NCBI GenBank assembly: GCA_029071325.1
Contig: JAIEAP010000002.1
Coordinates: 51,481-115,480 of the forward strand
Direction: 5' to 3'
Source of the DNA: Lachnospiraceae bacterium
GTDB taxonomy: Bacteria; Bacillota; Clostridia; Lachnospirales; Lachnospiraceae
DNA length: 64,000 nucleotides
Part shown: positions 43,236 to 53,043 of the stretch, in pieces
How the letters are laid out: each line of letters starts with the position of its first letter
Position numbering within the stretch: the stretch's first letter is position 1
The notes under the pieces: model-generated
Told to the model about the DNA's origin: nothing
Databases searched by the model: none
Seen by the model: only the letters and a program-made list of their open reading frames with translations
Position numbers and translations under genes: made by a program

Positions 43236-45890
43236 ATGGCTTTGAAAAAAGGAAAAAAAGAAGAGAAAGAACTGGCTTTTGAAGAGCTTTTGGACGCAAG
43301 CGTGATTCAGGGGATGCAGGACCGTTTTTGTGCATCCAATAACGTTTATTGCGTATGTTTAAGCCAGACACAGGGCGTAGTGACCAGATCCTTTGGCAGC
43401 AAAGAAGAGTTGGATTACATACATAACAAGATTGGGATGGCGCGTCATGTAGTGCTGTTGAACCGGGTGCTGGAGACAGAGATAGAGGACGTCATAGAGG
43501 AAGTGCTGGAGGAAAGCTATCTGAAAATGTGCGGGATTGCCATTCGTGTGGGCGGTAAGATTGCTGCAATCTGGATTGTGATCGGCGTGATACAGGAAGC
43601 ATTGACAGAGGATGTGAAGCTTCCTGCTTCTGTGCGTACTACTACACAGGATCAGTATTATCATTCCATGGATTTTCTTACGTATCTTTCAAAGCTGTAC
43701 TTTGCAACGAAACTGAATGAACTTTTGGCGCAGGAGGCTTTTGCGGAGAGCCGGGATGCCCAGGAGAAGACCCAGGCGGAGCTGAAGCGCAATGAAGTGC
43801 TCAATTCCATTGTGCAGATGCTGGAGAGCGAGCAGCCATTTTCGGAGATTGCAGATGATATTCTCGGTAAAGCCTGCAGCTATCTGCAGGTGGAAAACGG
43901 TGCGGTGATCGGGATAGATCATGACGGTAAAACAGCAGATATGATCAGTGAATGGTGTGTGTCTGGGGCTCAGTCCATTATGGATCAGTGTCAGGACATA
44001 TCGGTGGAGAAGCTGCCCTTTGCCAACGGGAAGCCGTATATGATCTCGGCAGATACGAAGCTGCCAGACGATTTTCGGGCATTTTTTGATGCGTGGCATC
44101 TGCAGGCAGCAGTCAGTCTTCCCATTGAGACAGATACAGAAGTGACAATGTATGTATGCTTTTTCGAGCGTGAGCACCGGCGTATCTGGGATATGAGCGA
44201 CATCAAATTCCTGAATGAAGTAAAGCAGATTATCCAGAGCATTCTGGTGAAGCATATCACAAAGGATTCTCTTGCAAGCTCCTATGCGTCTCTGGAAGCA
44301 ATCTTAGAGAATGTGGGCTGCGGTATCTGTGTGGGGGATGAGATGTCAGGCAAAGCAATCTATACCAATCAGCAGTTCCACAAACTGTTCCGGAACCACA
44401 GGATGACAGAGGCTCTGACAGAGGCTGTGAAGAACGGAACATCCATAGGGAACGGAAGCTTTGTGGAGTATTTTTCCAAAGAAGATGACCGTTATTATGA
44501 TATTTACCACACCAGACTTAACTGGGTGGACGGCAAAAAGGTAAATCTGCTTACCGCATATGATGTGACGGATAAGAAGCTGTATCAGCAGAAGATAGAA
44601 CGTCAGGCAAATAACGATTTCCTGACAGGATTATATAACCGCATGCGCTGCGAGCATGATGTGGCAATTTATGTCAACCAGACGAAGAAGTGTGGCGGTG
44701 TGGGAGCTATGTGCTACATCGATCTGGATGACTTTAAGCACATCAACGACGGATTGGGACATCAGTATGGAGACGTGCTGCTGCAGGCGATTTCCCACAG
44801 CCTGCAGGCAATCGAGGGCATTGGATCTACCTGTTACCGCATGGGCGGCGATGAGTTCATCATTATTATTACCCATGAGTATTACCATCGTTTTCAGGAG
44901 ATACTGGAAGAGATTCAGGAGATATTTACAAAGCCCTGGTTCTTAAAGGGGGCAGATTATTACTGCACCATGAGTATGGGGGTGGTTCGTTTTCCTGAGG
45001 ATGGCGATGATGTGCAGGAGCTGATCAAGAAAGCAGACATTGCTCTGTACGAAGCGAAAAAGAGCGGTAAGAACCGTGTGGAGTTTTACAATGCCAATGT
45101 GGAAACGGCATCCTTCAAACGGCTGGATCTGGAGAAGAATATGCGTTATGCAACGTCCAATTCCTGCGCCGAGTTCGAGGTATATTATCAGCCGATCACT
45201 GACATTACAGGCAAGCAGGATTCCTGCTGCGGTGCAGAGGCGCTGATCCGCTGGAATTCAAAGGCCTTGGGTATGATCTCACCGGCAGAGTTCATTCCTC
45301 TTGCCGAGTATCTGGGACTGATCAATCCCATCGGCAGCTATGTGCTCAAGGAGGCATGCGGCCGCTGCAAATACTGGAACGATATGGGACACCCGGATTA
45401 TCATGTGAATGTTAACCTGTCCGTAGTGCAGCTGCTGCAGAATGATATTGTGGATCATATCCGCAGCGTGTTGGAGGAGACAAGGCTCAATCCTGCCAAT
45501 CTGATGCTGGAGGTGACGGAAAGCCTTGCCATTAACGATATGGGACGTATGAAGCGGATTCTTGCTGAAATCAAGCAGCTTGGCGTGAAGGTGGCGCTGG
45601 ATGATTTCGGAACGGGATACTCTTCCTTAAACCATATTCGGGAGCTTCCCATCGATGTGATCAAGATTGACCGCTGCTTCATTGTGGATATCGGCAAAGA
45701 CGATTATTCGGAGGTCTTCGTCAAAATGGTCTCCGAGCTTGCGGAGACCATTGGCGTGCGTATGTGTGTGGAGGGCGTGGAGGATTCCGACCAACTGGAG
45801 AAGCTACGCGCCATGAAGATCCATTTTATACAGGGATACTACTTTGGAAAACCTATGAAAGCAGAGGCATTCGAAGAAAAATATTTATAA
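43236..45890 (+). CDS. GAF-GGDEF-EAL cyclic-di-GMP protein with PocR-like N domain
   Basis: An 884-residue cytoplasmic protein linking sensing to c-di-GMP. The N-terminal ~170 residues resemble a PocR-like ligand-binding domain, then a coiled segment, a GAF domain (about 205-345), a PAS-like segment (about 350-450), GGDEF (motif RMGGDEF near residue 537) and EAL (EALIRW near 668, then [26 protein letters not shown]). Both catalytic motifs look intact. I see no RxxD inhibitory site ahead of GGDEF. It could make or break c-di-GMP depending on the ligand. It converges with exonuclease III, overlapping by 6 bp. Confidence 0.92.
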   Translation: MALKKGKKEEKELAFEELLDASVIQGMQDRFCASNNVYCVCLSQTQGVVTRSFGSKEELDYIHNKIGMARHVVLLNRVLETEIEDVIEEVLEESYLKMCGIAIRVGGKIAAIWIVIGVIQEALTEDVKLPASVRTTTQDQYYHSMDFLTYLSKLYFATKLNELLAQEAFAESRDAQEKTQAELKRNEVLNSIVQMLESEQPFSEIADDILGKACSYLQVENGAVIGIDHDGKTADMISEWCVSGAQSIMDQCQDISVEKLPFANGKPYMISADTKLPDDFRAFFDAWHLQAAVSLPIETDTEVTMYVCFFEREHRRIWDMSDIKFLNEVKQIIQSILVKHITKDSLASSYASLEAILENVGCGICVGDEMSGKAIYTNQQFHKLFRNHRMTEALTEAVKNGTSIGNGSFVEYFSKEDDRYYDIYHTRLNWVDGKKVNLLTAYDVTDKKLYQQKIERQANNDFLTGLYNRMRCEHDVAIYVNQTKKCGGVGAMCYIDLDDFKHINDGLGHQYGDVLLQAISHSLQAIEGIGSTCYRMGGDEFIIIITHEYYHRFQEILEEIQEIFTKPWFLKGADYYCTMSMGVVRFPEDGDDVQELIKKADIALYEAKKSGKNRVEFYNANVETASFKRLDLEKNMRYATSNSCAEFEVYYQPITDITGKQDSCCGAEALIRWNSKALGMISPAEFIPLAEYLGLINPIGSYVLKEACGRCKYWNDMGHPDYHVNVNLSVVQLLQNDIVDHIRSVLEETRLNPANLMLEVTESLAINDMGRMKRILAEIKQLGVKVALDDFGTGYSSLNHIRELPIDVIKIDRCFIVDIGKDDYSEVFVKMVSELAETIGVRMCVEGVEDSDQLEKLRAMKIHFIQGYYFGKPMKAEAFEEKYL

Positions 45891-46640
45891 CTCAATATCC
45901 AACTCTACCGGGCAGTGATCCGAGCCCATGACATCCGTATGGATGCGTGCGTCGGAGAGCTGCCCTTTTAATGCCTGAGACACCAGGAAATAGTCGATAC
46001 GCCATCCGGCATTCTTTTCTCTGGCATGGAATTGGTAGGACCACCAGGAGTACATGCCGGTCGCGTCGGGATAGAAGTGACGGAAGGTATCGATAAAGCC
46101 GTGTTCCATAAGCTCTGTAAATTTGCTGCGTTCCTCGTCGGTAAAACCGGCGTTATTCCGATTGGTTTTGGGATTTTTAAGATCAATCTCTTGATGTGCC
46201 ACGTTCAGGTCGCCGCAGAGGATCACAGGCTTGTCCTGCTCCAGTGAAATGAGATAAGCCCGGAAAGCATCCTCCCATTCCATGCGGTAGGAAAGCCTTG
46301 CCAGCTCACGTTTGGAATTGGGGGTGTAGCAGGTGACAAGATAGAAGGATGGGTATTCCAGTGTGATGACACGCCCCTCCGTGTCATGTTCCGGGATGCC
46401 GATGCCGCACCGGGAACTTAAAGGTTCCTGTTTTGTGAATATGGCAGTGCCGGAATAGCCCTTTTTTTCGGCGTAATTCCAATATTGATGGTAGCCCGGC
46501 AGCAGAAGGTCGATCTGGCCCTCCTGCAGCTTGGTCTCCTGTATGCAGAATGCGTCGGCGTCCGTCGTCTTGAAAAATTCCATGAAGTTTTTGCCGACAC
46601 AGGCACGCAGCCCGTTGACGTTCCAGGATATCAGTTTCAT
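45885..46640 (-). CDS. xth: Exodeoxyribonuclease III / AP endonuclease
   Basis: Repairs abasic sites and acts as a 3' exonuclease. Motifs: [11 protein letters not shown] at the start, CIQETKL with the metal-binding Glu, [18 protein letters not shown], and C-terminal [13 protein letters not shown] with the catalytic Asp/His. 251 residues, normal. On the minus strand AAGGAG precedes the ATG. Convergent with the c-di-GMP gene. Confidence 0.96.
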   Translation of the reverse strand: MKLISWNVNGLRACVGKNFMEFFKTTDADAFCIQETKLQEGQIDLLLPGYHQYWNYAEKKGYSGTAIFTKQEPLSSRCGIGIPEHDTEGRVITLEYPSFYLVTCYTPNSKRELARLSYRMEWEDAFRAYLISLEQDKPVILCGDLNVAHQEIDLKNPKTNRNNAGFTDEERSKFTELMEHGFIDTFRHFYPDATGMYSWWSYQFHAREKNAGWRIDYFLVSQALKGQLSDARIHTDVMGSDHCPVELDIEL

Positions 46641-46781
46641 AAGTAGTTCTCCTTATTCTTGGTATATGGGATTTTGGTTCCGTGCAGCAGTTCTATATTG
46701 GAATGTGCATGGAAGCGGTGTGATTTTTGATTTGCTCATCTACCATAATAGCACCTCTTGCCAAAACCGTCTATTAAATGC

Positions 46782-46860
46782 TGGATAATCTGCAAGAAAA
46801 ATATTATACTATACATAATAGAAGGTTCAGCAGATTGGTCAATTGTTCCCAAAAGGGAAC
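46782..46860 (+). promoter_or_regulatory. Probable promoter and hairpin leader of the polyphosphate kinase-like gene
   Basis: A -10 TATACT (46805-46810) has TGGATA (46782-46787) 17 bp upstream, a 4 of 6 match. A perfect hairpin GTTCCC-AAAA-GGGAAC (46845-46860) lies in the leader, 16 bp before the ribosome site AAAGGAG. The rest of the 243-bp gap shows nothing I can name. Confidence 0.45.
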
Positions 46861-46883
46861 GTACATAGGAAAGGAGTGCGTCT

Positions 46884-48428
46884 ATGTTAGAGAAGGTAGA
46901 TTTACAGCGGAAGATGGGTAAGAAAGAGTACAAATCCCGGATGGATGAGCTGCAGCCGAAGTTAGCGTACTTACAGCGCGCCTGTAAGGAACTTCAGATT
47001 CCGGTGATGGTAATCTTTGAAGGATTTGGAGCAGCAGGTAAGGGCACGCTGATCAATAAGATGATAGAGCCTTTAGATCCTAGGGGATTTGCCGTGCACG
47101 CCACGGCGTTGGAGACCAGAGAAGAGAAAATGCACCCCTTTCTGTGGCGTTTCTGGACGAAACTGCCTGCCAGGGGCAGGATTGCCATTTTTGACCGAAG
47201 CTGGTACCGCCGGGTGATGATGGACCGGTTTGACGGAGTGACCACGGAGGAGCAGTTGGAGTATACGTATGGTGAGATACGCTCCTTTGAGAAGGAATTG
47301 ACGGATGACGGTATGGTCATCATCAAGTTTTTCGCTTATATTTCCCAGAAGGAGCAGAAGAAACGCTTTGATAAGCTCTTGTCCGATAAGAAGACAGCAT
47401 GGCGTGTTTCAGAGGGAGATCTGGAGCGGAACAGGAAGTATGACCGGTATCTTGCCATCAATGAGGAAATGCTGGAGAAAACCGATGCAGATTATGCACC
47501 ATGGAATATTCTGGAGTGCACAGACCGGGAGTATGCGGCGGCGAAAATGACAGAGCTTTTGGTGACGATTCTGGAGCGGGCAGTGGCAGATAAGAAGGAA
47601 GAGCTTGCGAAAAAGCAGCAGGAGAAAGAGGCGACAGATAGGGAAGCGGCTCAAAGCAGCGCTGTCGGTGCAGCGGATGCCGACAGTCGTCAGGATCTTA
47701 CCAGTTCTGTGCTGGCAGGTGTGGATTTGTCCTGCAACATGGATAAAGAGACATATAAGGCTGAGCTGGCGAAGTGGCAGAGGAAGCTGGCGAAGCTTCA
47801 TAACGAACTCTACAAATACCGCATTCCTGTGGTACTTGCCTTCGAGGGCTGGGATGCCGGAGGCAAGGGCGGAGCCATCAAACGTCTGACTCAGGCGCTT
47901 GACCCCAGAGGCTATGTAGTAAATCCGGTGGCTTCTCCCACTGATGAGGAGCGCGCGCACCATTATCTGTGGCGCTTCTGGAGGAACGTGCCCAAGGATG
48001 GTCATGTGGCAATTTTCGACCGTTCCTGGTACGGGCGCGTCATGGTGGAGCGCATTGAGGGCTTCTGCTCCAAGGAGGAGTGGCAGAGGGCATACCGGGA
48101 AATGAACGAGATGGAAGAACAGTTTTCCAACCATGGCTGTATCGTCATCAAGTTCTGGATGCATATTGATAAGGACGAGCAGGAGAGACGGTTTAAAGAG
48201 CGTCAGGAAAATCCGGCGAAGCAGTGGAAAATCACAGATGAGGATTGGCGTAACCGGGCAAAGTGGGATGAGTACGAGAAGGCAGTGGACGAAATGCTGA
48301 TACGCACTTCCACCACTCATGCTCCGTGGGTGATCGTGGAAGCAAACAGTAAATACTATGCCCGCATCAAAGTGCTGCGCACAGTGGTGGATGCCATCGA
48401 AGCACGATTGAAGGAGATAAAGAAGTAA
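46884..48428 (+). CDS. Polyphosphate:AMP phosphotransferase (two-domain PPK2)
   Basis: A 514-residue protein with two tandem PPK2 domains. N domain: P-loop GFGAAGKGT and IFDRSWYRRVMMDR. C domain: GWDAGGKGG and IFDRSWYGRVMVER. Two-domain PPK2 enzymes (class II, PAP) phosphorylate AMP to ADP with polyphosphate. The domains are joined by an Ala/Gln/Asp-rich linker (about 235-285). Role: nucleotide recycling and use of polyphosphate reserves. Convergent to none; copper genes follow with their own promoter. Confidence 0.93.
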   Translation: MLEKVDLQRKMGKKEYKSRMDELQPKLAYLQRACKELQIPVMVIFEGFGAAGKGTLINKMIEPLDPRGFAVHATALETREEKMHPFLWRFWTKLPARGRIAIFDRSWYRRVMMDRFDGVTTEEQLEYTYGEIRSFEKELTDDGMVIIKFFAYISQKEQKKRFDKLLSDKKTAWRVSEGDLERNRKYDRYLAINEEMLEKTDADYAPWNILECTDREYAAAKMTELLVTILERAVADKKEELAKKQQEKEATDREAAQSSAVGAADADSRQDLTSSVLAGVDLSCNMDKETYKAELAKWQRKLAKLHNELYKYRIPVVLAFEGWDAGGKGGAIKRLTQALDPRGYVVNPVASPTDEERAHHYLWRFWRNVPKDGHVAIFDRSWYGRVMVERIEGFCSKEEWQRAYREMNEMEEQFSNHGCIVIKFWMHIDKDEQERRFKERQENPAKQWKITDEDWRNRAKWDEYEKAVDEMLIRTSTTHAPWVIVEANSKYYARIKVLRTVVDAIEARLKEIKK

Positions 48429-48443
48429 GCGTTGACAGGAGAC

Positions 48444-48488
48444 TTGACAAATACCCCCGGTAGGTATATGATTGATATACCTACCGGG
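48444..48488 (+). promoter_or_regulatory. csoR-copA promoter with overlapping CsoR-type operator
   Basis: TTGACA (48444-48449), 17-bp spacer, TATGAT (48467-48472). A perfect 13-bp inverted repeat with 7-bp spacer, arms CCCGGTAGGTATA (48456-48468) and complement (48476-48488), overlaps the spacer and -10. The GC-rich core flanked by ATAC/GTAT is typical of CsoR operators. The trailing ATTTTT could also help end the upstream transcript. Confidence 0.82.
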
Positions 48489-48560
48489 AGTATATTTTTG
48501 CTTGGAAATAAAAATCACCAAAATGACAGATACTAAATGTTGTATGAGAGGAGATATCAT

Positions 48561-48869
48561 ATGGACAGGGAGAGTTGCAGCGCCTGCAACTGCAGGATGA
48601 AGCATCGGGAGAAAAGCGAGTATAAGGATCTCATCAAACGGCTGAACCGTATTGAGGGACAGGTGCGGGGCGTACGCAAGATGGTGGAGGAAGACCGTTA
48701 TTGCGTGGATATCTTAACGCAGGTGGCTGCAATCCATTCCGCTCTGAATTCTTTTAATAAAGTATTGCTGGCGGAGCATATCAGATCATGCGTGGTGGAT
48801 GACATTCGGGCAGGGAAGGACGAGACGGTGGACGAACTGTGTGCGGCCCTGCAGAAGTTAATGAAATAG
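48561..48869 (+). CDS. csoR: CsoR-family copper-sensing repressor
   Basis: A 102-residue helical repressor that leaves DNA when Cu(I) binds. The copper ligand set is present: Cys48 (DRYCVDIL), His73 and Cys77 (EHIRSC). Fold-typical segment LIKRLNRIEGQVRGVRKMVEED. The N terminus has three additional Cys (6, 9, 11), unusual for the family, which may bind metal too. I start at 48561 after GAGGAG. It lies under its own operator and 28 bp ahead of copA. Confidence 0.93.
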   Translation: MDRESCSACNCRMKHREKSEYKDLIKRLNRIEGQVRGVRKMVEEDRYCVDILTQVAAIHSALNSFNKVLLAEHIRSCVVDDIRAGKDETVDELCAALQKLMK

Positions 48870-48897
48870 AGCAGAGAAATGACTGGGAGAGGCGATC

Positions 48898-51522
48898 ATG
48901 AGAAAAGAACGATATGAGGTGACAGGGATGACCTGCTCCGCCTGTTCTTCGCGGGTGGAGAAGTGTGTGTCCGGTCTTGCAGGCATGGAGAAGGTTACGG
49001 TAAACCTGCTGACCAACAGTATGCAGGTGGAGTATGAGGAAGAAAAGCTTGACAGCGGTGCCATTATAGAGGCGGTGGAACATGCCGGATACGGAGCCGC
49101 GCTGACGGGAAGCGGCTCGGGAGGGCAGAGTACAGGAGCAGCGGGGGGACGCGCTTGCGGCAGCAGTGCCGGAAGTGGCGCAGAGCAGGGCAGACAGCGC
49201 ATGAAGGAGCAGGAACGCAGGGAACGCCAAGCCATGAAAGTGCGTTTGGTAGGTTCCATTCTCTGTCTGATTCCCATGATGTATATTTCCATGCACCACA
49301 TGTTCTATGAGTGGTTTGGTCTGCCGGTTCCGGGGTTTATCCGGGCGGTGTTCCACGGCAATGAGAATGCCATTGCATTTTCTTTTTCCCAGTTCTTGCT
49401 GCTTCTGCCCATTATGTATCTGAACCGGAAATACTTTATCAATGGGTTTCGGAACCTGTTTGTACACCGCAGCCCCAATATGGATTCGCTGATCGCACTG
49501 GGAGCCACCGCATCTGCGGTGTACGGTGTTGTGGCGGTATTTGCCATAGGGTATGGATTGGGACATCAGGATATGGAGCTGGTGAGCCGGTACAGTATGG
49601 ACATTTATTTCGAATCGGCGGGCATGATCCTGACCCTGATCACATTGGGAAAATATCTGGAGACAAGGTCAAAGGGCAAGACCAGCGAAGCAATTGAGCG
49701 TCTGATGGATCTTGCGCCTCAGGAGGCATGTGTGCTGCGGGACGGACAGGAGATTACCGTGCCTGTAGAGGAAGTTACTCTGGGAGAATTGCTCCTTGTG
49801 CGTCCGGGTGAATCGGTGCCGGTGGACGGAGTCATTGAGGAAGGCAGTTCCAGCCTGGATGAAGCAGCTGTGACCGGTGAGAGTATCCCGGTTTATAAAA
49901 GCCAGGGGGACAAGGTCATTTCCGCTACCATGAACCAGAATGGCATGCTGAAAATCCGTGCCACCAGAGTGGGAGAGGATACCACGATCCGTCAGATGAT
50001 TCGGCTGGTGGAGGAGGCAAGCTCCAGTAAAGCGCCCATAGCCAAGCTGGCGGATAAGATTGCGGGTGTTTTCGTGCCTGTCGTGATTACAATTGCGCTG
50101 CTTGCCATGGCTGTCTGGCTGCTTGGCGGCGCCACGTTTTCGTTTGCTCTGTCGGTGGGGATTGCCGTGCTGGTGATTTCCTGTCCCTGCGCCCTGGGGC
50201 TTGCCACACCAGTAGCAATTATGGTAGGAACCGGCAAAGGCGCAGAGTGCGGAATTCTTATCAAGTCCGGGGAGGCACTGGAGACAGCCCATAACGTGGA
50301 TACCGTGGTGATGGATAAGACAGGGACCATCACAGAGGGAAGCCCAAGGGTGACGGATGTGGCTGCATGGACGGTAGGAGAGGGAGAACTGCTGGCACTT
50401 GCTGCAGGGATGGAAAAGGGCAGCGGTCATCCGCTGGCACAGGCAGTTTTAGCTTATGCAAAAGAGCGGAAGATCACGCCGGTGTCTATGTCGGGTCATC
50501 ATACGGTATTGGGGCGCGGGATAGAGGCGGATATGGATGGACGTCATTACCTGGCGGGAAATGAAGCCTTTTTAAGAGAGTGTGGCATAGATCCGGAGAA
50601 TAAGACAGAGCAGTTGTCCAAACTGGCAGACGAGGGCAAGACACCGCTGTTGTTTGCTGATGATAAGGAGGTGTTAGGGCTGATCGCTGTGGCGGATGTG
50701 GAGAAGGAGAGCAGCCGTCAGGCAATCGAGGAATTTAAAAAGATGCATATTGATGTGGTGATGCTGACCGGAGATCATGCCAAAACGGCGGAGGCGATCC
50801 GCCGAAGGCTTGCAATTCCGAAGGTAATCGCAGAGGTATTGCCGGAGGACAAGGAACGGCACATTGCGGCACTTCAGGAGCAGGGGCGCTGTGTGGCGAT
50901 GATCGGAGACGGCATCAATGATGCGCCGGCGCTTGCCCGGGCAGATGTGGGCATAGCCATTGGGGCGGGAACGGATGTGGCGATTGAGAGTGCCGATGCG
51001 GTGCTGATGCGCAGTGATCTGATGGACGCGGTGTCGGCGATCCGCTTAAGCAAAGCGGTCATCCGCAACATTAAGCAGAATCTTTTCTGGGCGTTCTTCT
51101 ACAACAGTATCGGTATCCCGCTGGCAGCAGGCGTATTGTACCCGGCGTTTGGTTTAAAACTCAGCCCCATGTTCGGGGCGGCGGCAATGAGCCTAAGCAG
51201 CGTATGCGTGGTATGCAATGCACTGAGACTGCGTTTTTTCAAACCGGAACGCGGGAAAACGGAAGTGTCGCAGGAACTTAATGATTTCAAACAAGAACAG
51301 GAGGAAACAGGAATGAAAGCAGTATTGAAGATTGAAGGTATGATGTGTGAACATTGCAAGAAGCATGTGGAGGATGCATTAAACGGTATGGAGGGTGTGA
51401 GTGCCCAGGTGGATCTGGAACAAAAATGCGCGGTGGTCAGTGCAGAGCAGAATATATCCGATGAAGAATTCGGCAGAGTGATCACGGAGGCAGGTTACAC
51501 ACTGACCGCAGTAGAGCACTGA
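48898..51522 (+). CDS. copA: Copper-exporting P-type ATPase with N- and C-terminal HMA domains
   Basis: An 874-residue P1B-ATPase. An N-terminal HMA domain (MTCSACSS, Cys13/Cys16), then a low-complexity Gly/Ser linker. The membrane core has CPC (Cys429-Pro-Cys431), phosphorylation motif DKTGT (Asp473), TGES, HP in SGHPLA, MLTGDH and GDGINDAPAL. After the last helices and a charged linker comes a second HMA domain (MMCEHC, Cys817/Cys820) resembling the chaperone CopZ. AGGAGG at 51299 with ATG at 51313, in frame, lies exactly before that domain. It exports Cu(I) and is controlled with csoR. Confidence 0.95.
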   Translation: MRKERYEVTGMTCSACSSRVEKCVSGLAGMEKVTVNLLTNSMQVEYEEEKLDSGAIIEAVEHAGYGAALTGSGSGGQSTGAAGGRACGSSAGSGAEQGRQRMKEQERRERQAMKVRLVGSILCLIPMMYISMHHMFYEWFGLPVPGFIRAVFHGNENAIAFSFSQFLLLLPIMYLNRKYFINGFRNLFVHRSPNMDSLIALGATASAVYGVVAVFAIGYGLGHQDMELVSRYSMDIYFESAGMILTLITLGKYLETRSKGKTSEAIERLMDLAPQEACVLRDGQEITVPVEEVTLGELLLVRPGESVPVDGVIEEGSSSLDEAAVTGESIPVYKSQGDKVISATMNQNGMLKIRATRVGEDTTIRQMIRLVEEASSSKAPIAKLADKIAGVFVPVVITIALLAMAVWLLGGATFSFALSVGIAVLVISCPCALGLATPVAIMVGTGKGAECGILIKSGEALETAHNVDTVVMDKTGTITEGSPRVTDVAAWTVGEGELLALAAGMEKGSGHPLAQAVLAYAKERKITPVSMSGHHTVLGRGIEADMDGRHYLAGNEAFLRECGIDPENKTEQLSKLADEGKTPLLFADDKEVLGLIAVADVEKESSRQAIEEFKKMHIDVVMLTGDHAKTAEAIRRRLAIPKVIAEVLPEDKERHIAALQEQGRCVAMIGDGINDAPALARADVGIAIGAGTDVAIESADAVLMRSDLMDAVSAIRLSKAVIRNIKQNLFWAFFYNSIGIPLAAGVLYPAFGLKLSPMFGAAAMSLSSVCVVCNALRLRFFKPERGKTEVSQELNDFKQEQEETGMKAVLKIEGMMCEHCKKHVEDALNGMEGVSAQVDLEQKCAVVSAEQNISDEEFGRVITEAGYTLTAVEH
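51313..51522 (+). other. copZ: Candidate internal translation start giving a free CopZ-like chaperone
   Basis: Inside copA, AGGAGG (51299-51304) is followed after 8 bp by an in-frame ATG (codon 806). Translation from here would yield a 69-residue protein starting MKAVLKIEGMMCEHC, the size and sequence of a CopZ copper chaperone. It may be an active second start or the relic of a copA-copZ gene fusion. Not proven. Confidence 0.5.
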
Positions 51523-51560
51523 GCTGCGTCTATTTTTACTTGAGAAATACAACCGATTAC

Positions 51561-51690
51561 GGTATAATGTCCTCAGACATTATACCTGCCGAATGGCATC
51601 CGCCGGAGGCACCGTGACCGCTTGCGGTCATGGTATAATGACTATATTGCTGACTGGCATCCGCCAGAGGCATTGTGGCTGTCGGAAGCC
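51561..51690 (+). repeat. Amylase-associated repeat, second locus: one intact and one diverged unit
   Basis: Unit 1 (51561-51630) is nearly identical to the units at 19894-20030 but its 5' hairpin is now perfect: GGTATAATGTC (51561-51571), loop CTCA, GACATTATACC (51576-51586). Unit 2 (51632 to about 51690) is diverged yet keeps GGTATAATG, TGGCATCCGCC and GAGGCA. Together they lie directly before the amylase-family gene at 51715. Confidence 0.82.
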
Positions 51691-51714
51691 GCAATAAATG
51701 AGGGGGAAGTTGAC

Positions 51715-53019
51715 ATGTGGTCATACGAAAGCGTAGTTTACCAGATTTACCCGTTGGGACTGTGCGGCGCGCCGTGGGAGAACGACGGCAGTGTAGTACC
51801 CAGGATAAGCCATGTGGCGGAGTGGATTCCGCATATCAAGAAGCTGGGGGCGGATGCCGTGTATTTTTGTCCGTTGTTTGACTCGGATCGGCATGGATAC
51901 GATACCAGGGATTATACGCGGCTGGACCCCAGGCTGGGAACTAATGAGGACATGAAGAAGCTGTGTGATGAGCTTCATGAGAATGGGATCAGGATTGTTC
52001 TGGACGGAGTGTTCAATCATGTGGGCCGGGGATATTCTGCATTTCAGGATGTGTTGCGGAATCGGGAAAACTCTCCCTATAAGGATTGGTTCTGCGGCGT
52101 GAATTTTGGCTGGAACAACTGCTATAACGATGGTTTGTCCTATGAAGGCTGGGAAGGGCATAATGAGCTGGTAAAGTGGAATCTGCGCAATGAAGAGGTT
52201 GTGCAGCATATCCTTTCCGCAGTGGGAGGCTGGATTGAAGAATTTGACATTGACGGGCTGCGGCTTGACGTAGCGTACAGTCTGGATATGGATTTTATGC
52301 GGCGGCTGCGGCAGTTTGTGGACACGAAGAAGGCTGATTTCTGGCTGGTGGGAGAAATGATACACGGAGATTATAACCGGCTTTTGGATGAGCATAATAT
52401 GCTGCACAGCGTTACCAATTATCAGGCGTACAAGGGGATATGGTCCAGCTTTAACGATATGAATATGTTCGAGATCAATCATACCCTGGAGCAGCATTTC
52501 TGCGGTATGTATAGAGGAAAACATCTGCTGAATTTTGTGGATAACCATGATGTGAACCGCCTGGCGAGTACGCTGAAGGTCAAAGAGCATCTGCCGTTGG
52601 TGTACGGTATGCTGTATGGCATTCCGGGAATCCCCTGTATTTATTACGGAAGCGAGTGGGGGATAGAGGGCCGGAAGGAGAACGGAGGAGACGAGGCGCT
52701 GCGTCCGTCCTTAGAGAAGCCCCAGTGGAATGAGCTGTGTGATTTTATTGCAAAGCTGAGCAGAGTACATAAAGAGGAAAAAGCGCTTTGTTACGGTGAT
52801 TTCTGCAAGCTGTTTCTGACCAACCATCAGATTGTATTTGCAAGGAAATTCGAGAACGAGAAAATACTGGTGGCAATCAATGCATCGCCGGATGAGTTCC
52901 GTGCGAATTTCAATGCCGGTACAGAGCGGGCGGTAGATTTGCTGACCGGTGAAGAAATCGTATTTTCTGGAGGAGCCGATCTGCCCGGATACAGTGTGGC
53001 ATATTGGAAGTGTTCATAA
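51715..53019 (+). CDS. GH13 alpha-amylase-family glycosyl hydrolase (intracellular), paralogue
   Basis: A 434-residue cytoplasmic GH13 enzyme, collinear with the one at 20057. Catalytic regions: DGVFNHVG, GLRLDVAYS with the nucleophile, LVGEMIHG with the acid/base Glu, and FVDNHD. I start at 51715, after GAGGGGGAAG; upstream in-frame sequence from 51622 derives from the repeat units and is not convincing protein. Duplication of the gene together with its leader repeat suggests a shared control. Substrate probably short alpha-glucans or trehalose-type sugars, not resolved. Confidence 0.92.
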   Translation: MWSYESVVYQIYPLGLCGAPWENDGSVVPRISHVAEWIPHIKKLGADAVYFCPLFDSDRHGYDTRDYTRLDPRLGTNEDMKKLCDELHENGIRIVLDGVFNHVGRGYSAFQDVLRNRENSPYKDWFCGVNFGWNNCYNDGLSYEGWEGHNELVKWNLRNEEVVQHILSAVGGWIEEFDIDGLRLDVAYSLDMDFMRRLRQFVDTKKADFWLVGEMIHGDYNRLLDEHNMLHSVTNYQAYKGIWSSFNDMNMFEINHTLEQHFCGMYRGKHLLNFVDNHDVNRLASTLKVKEHLPLVYGMLYGIPGIPCIYYGSEWGIEGRKENGGDEALRPSLEKPQWNELCDFIAKLSRVHKEEKALCYGDFCKLFLTNHQIVFARKFENEKILVAINASPDEFRANFNAGTERAVDLLTGEEIVFSGGADLPGYSVAYWKCS

Positions 53020-53043
53020 ATACGAAGGAGGGTAATATCCGTT

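Noticed and set aside
51622..51714. Extended N terminus of the second amylase starting at 51622
   Set aside because: This stretch is repeat-derived DNA, and the ATG at 51715 has the ribosome site and aligns with the paralogue's start.
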